DNA of 64,000 nt from Salvator merianae (lineage: Eukaryota > Chordata > Lepidosauria > Squamata > Teiidae), in the NCBI GenBank assembly GCA_003586115.2, contig QVOM02000112.1:43835487-43899486 (forward strand). Direction: 5' to 3'. A program made the position numbers and the translations under genes. Below are positions 61,095-64,000 of this stretch, in pieces; position 1 is the stretch's first letter; every line of letters begins with the position of its first letter. Below the pieces are notes generated by a model. The model was not told the origin of the DNA, did not search any database, and saw nothing but the letters and a program-made list of their open reading frames with translations.

Positions 61095-61229
61095 CTGTGG
61101 AGGGAACATCCTCCGTTTTTGGTCAGGGGACATGACATAAGCAGCCTGTGTGTACGCATAGCTTTTGAAGCGAGGTTTAGATGGAGGTGAAGGGGTGCGC
61201 ACATGGCCCTGTGCTACACTGACTTGGAT
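61095..61229 (-). CDS. DMD: Dystrophin exon 9
   Basis: 135 bp, 45 codons, phase 0-0; human exon 9 is 129 bp. It reads IQVSVAQGHVRTPSPPSKP then RFKSYAYTQAAYVMSPDQK then RRMFPPQ. Human has ITVSLAQGYERTSSPKP, RFKSYAYTQAAYV and TTSDPTRSPFPSQ. It encodes part of hinge 1, the proline-rich linker between the N-terminal calponin-homology actin-binding domain and spectrin repeat R1 (human residues about 278-320). The two extra residues lie in RTPSPPSKP. The core FKSYAYTQAAYV is identical to human and absent from utrophin. Acceptor tttcttcttcttag|AT is strong; donor CAG|gtctgt is weak at +3 and +4. Removing the exon keeps the frame. Confidence 0.96.
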
Positions 61230-64000
61230 CTAAGAAGAAGAAATTAGGAAGAAAAGCAGACATTCACTCGTGAGTATGGATAATATCATGAGTATAATGC
61301 ATCATTATCAGGGGAGGATATAAGAAAATTAACTCTGTCTTGAAAAACCAGAGCTGACATAGCATTGAGAAATCAGAATTATGTGGAAACGAGGAAGTGG
61401 CATTCATTTACAAGATATCTTCCAGAAGAGGTAGAAAGATTCCTTGAAGTGCCATGTAATTATTTCTGGCATGAAACCCAGAGTTAGGAATGGACCTCTA
61501 TAATTAAGTTAATCTAGAAAGCAAAGTATCAGCTCCGAAACAAATGTGCTACACTTTCAACAAGTCATAATAAGATTTTTTAAAAAAACTAATGCCACAG
61601 ATAATGATATTCCAATCCAGTCTCTTTAGCGAATAAAATTCTAAAAATTGCTAGTCCCTCTAAGGATAGCATGCCCATCCAAGTAAATTAACCATTTACA
61701 GTATATTTACTGGAACAGTTTTAGTATCCAGAATACACTGGCTGGATAAGGACTATGAAGATCTTGAATCATCCTTTGCCAAAGGTACCCAGTGTTCCTA
61801 TTCTCAGAAACAAGAAATTCTAGCCTCCACTGCAGCTGAGGATTTCCAGTGCAACTGTTGCCTGTATGTCTGACACAAGTAACAGATTCATTCCTCATAT
61901 TCCAGAATACAGAGAAGTATGACTCGAGGCCACTCCATCAAAACTTCATTTTGGTTGGAAATACTATGCAAAACTACGTCAAGTTCCCCACAAGAGAACA
62001 CAAAGGAGGCATTTCCACACATTAAGTAAGAGATTGAAATGCAGTTTAGAGGTGGTAAAGATATGAAACAGCTGGTTATATGTTTATATTGGGAAAGATT
62101 TATTCAGAAGGAGTGGTGACCATATAATACCTATGGACTATACTAAGTCAGATTAATCTTTCCTAACCTTTCCTGCCCCTCAGAGACTGTAACTGCACAA
62201 GAAGAATGCCTCTGTAAAGCCTGGGATGTTTTTAACAACACTGAAACAGACAAATGTGAGTTGGAGTATCAAATGTACAGTGGGACTAATTTAAAAGTCA
62301 AAATTCTAGCACCCTGCAAGAATTGTCTTTTATAAGTGCAGCCATTTAGTCCATTAGATTCCAGAACCAGAGAGATCTCTGGTCTGACCATCTGCAATCT
62401 TTCATTTTATAATATTGTCCTGCATTTTGAGTAAAAATAATTTTAAATCTGAAAAAAAAAAAAAAGCCAAAGTAAACCAGTTCTTCATGTGTGCCATTAG
62501 TGCATCCTGTTATCAGAGACTTGTGTGAATATTTTAATTTCCAATCTTAACACCTTAGCCAGGTGTGATTAAAGGGTCCAGGGATGACATGCCCTCCTTT
62601 GTTCTCCATTTTCTGGTGAAAAAGTAACTCAAAGTATACACCACCAAAAATTTGCCCCTTCTTTTGCCTCTGTCCACTCCACCAGAGCACCAAGACCCCA
62701 AAACTAGTCTAAAAACCTTTTGGAGTAGGCAGAGCCAGAGCCACTCCTCTCCATTTTGCTATGGACAAGCCCAGATAATCTCCTGCAGCAAGTCCCGATA
62801 GAACCACCAAGAAGAGAGGAAATCTCCTTTCTCCCTCCAGAGATACTGCACTTTTAAGTCCTTGGAAATTTGGCTTGGCTAAGATCTGAAAATTCATGAA
62901 TGGGAGATAATTCTGTGGTGGCATGAACTTCAGGTATTTCTTGTGAATACATTCAAAGGTTTTATTGCTGGATATACGTTAATTGTATTGAGCAGTTTCT
63001 TCTTCCAAAGAGAGGCGAGAGAGAACTTGTGAAGACCCTTTCCTCACTGTTGTGTGATCCCTTTGTTTTTCCTAAACAGATTGAAAGAACTGGAAAGGAA
63101 GATCATAGCAGTGAAAGTCTGCCCCAATCCTCTCTTGTATTTAGCTGAGTTAGTGCTTTGGATAAGAGAAAGTGTAGGGTGGGCAGTGGGAAACAAAGCT
63201 TGATATTCATTTTGAGGCCAGTGAGTGCTTCAGAGAGAGAATTTATCAGTCAGGTTGAAAGATGGTCTTCCCTGGGAGTAAGGGGAATTGATACAAACCT
63301 ATACAGAACACTCACAACTCAGAGCCCTCTAGTACTTAGCATAACAGGTTTATGATTACTCTTTCTCTCCCTGTAAAAGCTGCCACTTTCAATGCAGGGC
63401 TTGCACTACTGCACTGACCCTAACTGTGTTTCTATTGAAATAAAATACTTATTTTGATATTTTTGTAATAAACATTATTTTGTATTGGAAATATAGACCA
63501 ACTTGGTCTCCCTCTTCCCCCCTCCCCCAGAATCCATGCCAGCCAGCTGATCATTAACCCAGTCCTTTCATTGTGAGATCACAAAGTTGTGTGAACTGGG
63601 AGCTAATTCCCCCAGCATAACAGTAGCATGTGGCAAAACTGCTTAGATACTGTTCCCACACCACCTCTATTATAATCTAAAATATAGGCCAGAAAATATA
63701 CACTTCAAGATGCTTCTTTTCTGGTCTTTAATGTGGATCAGGCACATTATGTGGCAAAACTGTCCAGATACCACCTCTAAGCTGCTTTTGACCCTCCTTA
63801 TTTACTGTGTGTGGAAAAAAGTCAACATCAACTTTGTGAAGAAAACATCCCCACCTGTCAAACAGATCTTGAAAGCTCACTGGTCTAACACTGGAGGAGG
63901 TATTGTCACTGCCACCAGAATTGGATTATGATGATTTTTTTTTTTTTTTTTTGTAAATAGATGAAAGAATGGATAAACAACCTCCCTCTGCAATTCTCTA
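61230..64000 (-). other. DMD: DMD intron 8 (partial)
   Basis: Intron upstream of exon 9. Exon 8 (end of the actin-binding domain) was looked for on the minus strand and not seen, so this intron is at least 2771 bp here, longer than in human (about 1 kb, from memory). It is AT-rich with poly-A/T runs at 62453-62465 and 63936-63953. No repeat family recognised. Confidence 0.8.

Noticed and set aside
1954..61229. Utrophin instead of dystrophin
   Set aside because: Exon 9 core FKSYAYTQAAYV, MEKQSN, PLGPDLEDLK and KIHT..FKDQNEML are dystrophin-type; utrophin differs at each.
61230..64000. Search for dystrophin exon 8
   Set aside because: No segment matching the expected end of the actin-binding domain with splice sites was found, so exon 8 must lie beyond 64000.
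1..64000. CRISPR arrays, operons, tRNA or rRNA genes
   Set aside because: None seen. The sequence is vertebrate intronic DNA, and the only tRNA-like piece is the head of the SINE at 48478-48676.

Overview
This window is a stretch of vertebrate genomic DNA from inside one very large gene, dystrophin (DMD), read on the minus strand. Seven exons match human DMD exons 9 to 15 in order, from high to low coordinates. Exons 10 to 15 have open frames, AG/GT splice borders and lengths equal or nearly equal to the human exons (192, 182, 151, 120, 102 and 108 bp). Exon 9 is slightly longer (135 bp against 129 in human, from memory). Together they encode the end of hinge 1 and spectrin-like repeats R1, R2 and the start of R3. 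Dystrophin links cortical actin to the sarcolemmal dystroglycan complex. The encoded residues favour dystrophin over utrophin (for example MEKQSNLHR, PLGPDLEDLK, FKSYAYTQAAYV).

The rest is intron: part of intron 15 (1-1953), intron 14 (only 84 bp), intron 13 (8.9 kb), intron 12 (11.4 kb), intron 11 (20.8 kb), intron 10 (311 bp), intron 9 (16.7 kb) and part of intron 8 (61230-64000). No other host gene was found on either strand. The short ORFs of the introns lie in repeats or look like chance.

The repeat content points to a squamate reptile (lizard or snake): CR1 fragments of the common squamate type, several L1 3' ends, a Penelope-like GIY-YIG remnant, a tRNA-headed SINE with a BovB-like tail, and above all many short non-autonomous DNA transposons. 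At least five MITE families share termini of the type GGGCCTGTTCACACTT / GGCCCTTTCTGCACTT. For ten or more copies I can read identical 3-bp flanks (TTA, TTT, TAT, TTC, AGG, ATT, TAA, AAG, TTG), which fits PIF/Harbinger-like transposition better than hAT. The species cannot be fixed from sequence reading alone.

Most unusual places: a CpG-rich, tandemly rearranged MITE cluster in intron 13 (8578-9730); a 1.3-kb candidate DNA transposon with the longest ORF of the window (46950-48247); an unclassified 0.63-kb repeat present once in intron 11 and once in intron 9; a multi-arm foldback at 38.3-38.6 kb; and exon 9, which has a weak splice donor and a lengthened hinge. I found no evidence of a new multi-gene system here.
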